A DNA stretch of 64,000 bases from Rivularia sp. T60_A2020_040. Its GTDB lineage: Bacteria; Cyanobacteriota; Cyanobacteriia; Cyanobacteriales; Nostocaceae. Positions within the stretch are counted from its first letter, which is position 1; the number at the start of each line of letters is the position of its first letter. The position numbers were made by a program, and so were the translations under genes. The stretch covers positions 1 to 64,000 of the forward strand of contig JACYMD010000078.1 in the NCBI GenBank assembly GCA_015272215.1, read 5' to 3'. This document shows positions 63,702-64,000 of the stretch, in pieces. Under the pieces are notes generated by a model. That model ran no database searches and was not told the DNA's origin. It was given only the letters and a program-made list of their open reading frames with translations.

Positions 63702-64000
63702 ATGGTCATGGCTCCTGCTGCCAAGATTCTTGTAGTTGACGACGATCCTGCCGTTAGAAATTTAATTCAACGCTTCTTGATGAAGCAGAGCTATCAAGTG
63801 GAAGCTGCCGAAGATGGCAAAACCGCATTAGCTCTCTTCGAGCAATTTAACCCGGATTTGGTAATTTTAGATGTTAATTTACCAGATGTAATCGGGTTTA
63901 ATCTTTGCCAAGAAATGCAGAGTCGTAACGGTGTTTTTGTTCTCATGCTGACTAGTCGTGCGGATGAAGCCGATAAAATTCGCGGCTTCTCTAAAGGTGC
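63702..64000 (+). CDS. Response regulator, N-terminal part (cut by window end)
   Basis: The frame from ATG 63702 (ATG 63708 and GTG 63699 are alternatives) runs off the window after about 99 codons. It encodes a receiver domain: KILVVDDDP with the acidic pocket, VILDVNLPD with the phosphorylated Asp, MLTSR with the conserved Ser/Thr, and KG at the cut, where the conserved Lys belongs. The output domain is outside, so the subfamily (OmpR, NarL or other) is unknown. Confidence 0.93.
   Translation, partial: MVMAPAAKILVVDDDPAVRNLIQRFLMKQSYQVEAAEDGKTALALFEQFNPDLVILDVNLPDVIGFNLCQEMQSRNGVFVLMLTSRADEADKIRGFSKG

Overview
The window comes from a filamentous, probably heterocyst-forming cyanobacterium (Nostocales; a Rivularia/Calothrix-like, AT-rich genome is my guess, not a proven placement). 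Photosystem I genes (psaC, psaK), the cyanobacterial alkane pathway (ado-aar), a groEL copy without groES under a CIRCE operator, HIP1 octamers (GCGATCGC) inside genes, a CAAD-bearing valyl-tRNA synthetase and very dense heptameric STRR repeats between genes all point there.

Layout. 0.3-4.0 kb: DUF4350 - MoxR ATPase - DUF58 cassette. 4.1-4.8 kb: Phd/PIN toxin-antitoxin pair. 4.9-9.0 kb: a WecA/MraY-type transferase, groEL and a GT-B-like protein. 9.2-11.8 kb: a GAF-GAF-PAS-cyclase adenylate cyclase. 12.6-19.3 kb: amino-acid permease, unknown lipoprotein, Tat-exported serine hydrolase, GHL10-type glycosidase, phytol-kinase-like protein and a VTT membrane protein. 19.6-25 kb: orphan C5-cytosine methyltransferase, a VapB-like antitoxin with a destroyed toxin gene, uvrA, and a DUF433/DUF5615 pair. 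25-31 kb: degenerate MBL protein, DEDDh exonuclease, ftsI, and an IS605-type TnpB element lying between ftsI and a gene for an FtsL-like protein. 31.6-38.2 kb: small lipoprotein, glgB, a KorB-like-length unknown protein, a pentapeptide-repeat protein and a sugar ABC permease. 38.5-45.4 kb: ado, aar, accA, an SDR gene, folE, trpF, psaK. 45.6-54 kb: valS, an AmpG-like transporter with a NagK-like kinase, a GxxExxY protein and an FGGY kinase. 54.5-61.5 kb: psaC, glmS, a TPR-CHAT protein, and truncated protease and Uma2 remnants. 61.6-64 kb: HAD hydrolase, CPP1-like protein and the start of a response regulator gene.

The clearest structure beyond genes is a set of dispersed palindromes. GAGACGT-type palindromes sit in four junctions between convergent genes, and a CTCTCC/GGAGAG palindrome in two more. 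Other long convergent junctions carry STRRs. At three genes the stop codon lies in, or at the edge of, such a repeat. A diverged relative of the CTCTCC element appears to be translated in frame inside the CHAT protein. Other points of interest are a three-stem structured spacer between ado and aar, and a GxxExxY gene bracketed by imperfect inverted repeats. No tRNA, rRNA, CRISPR array or prophage was seen. All family assignments come from motifs read by eye; no database search was run.
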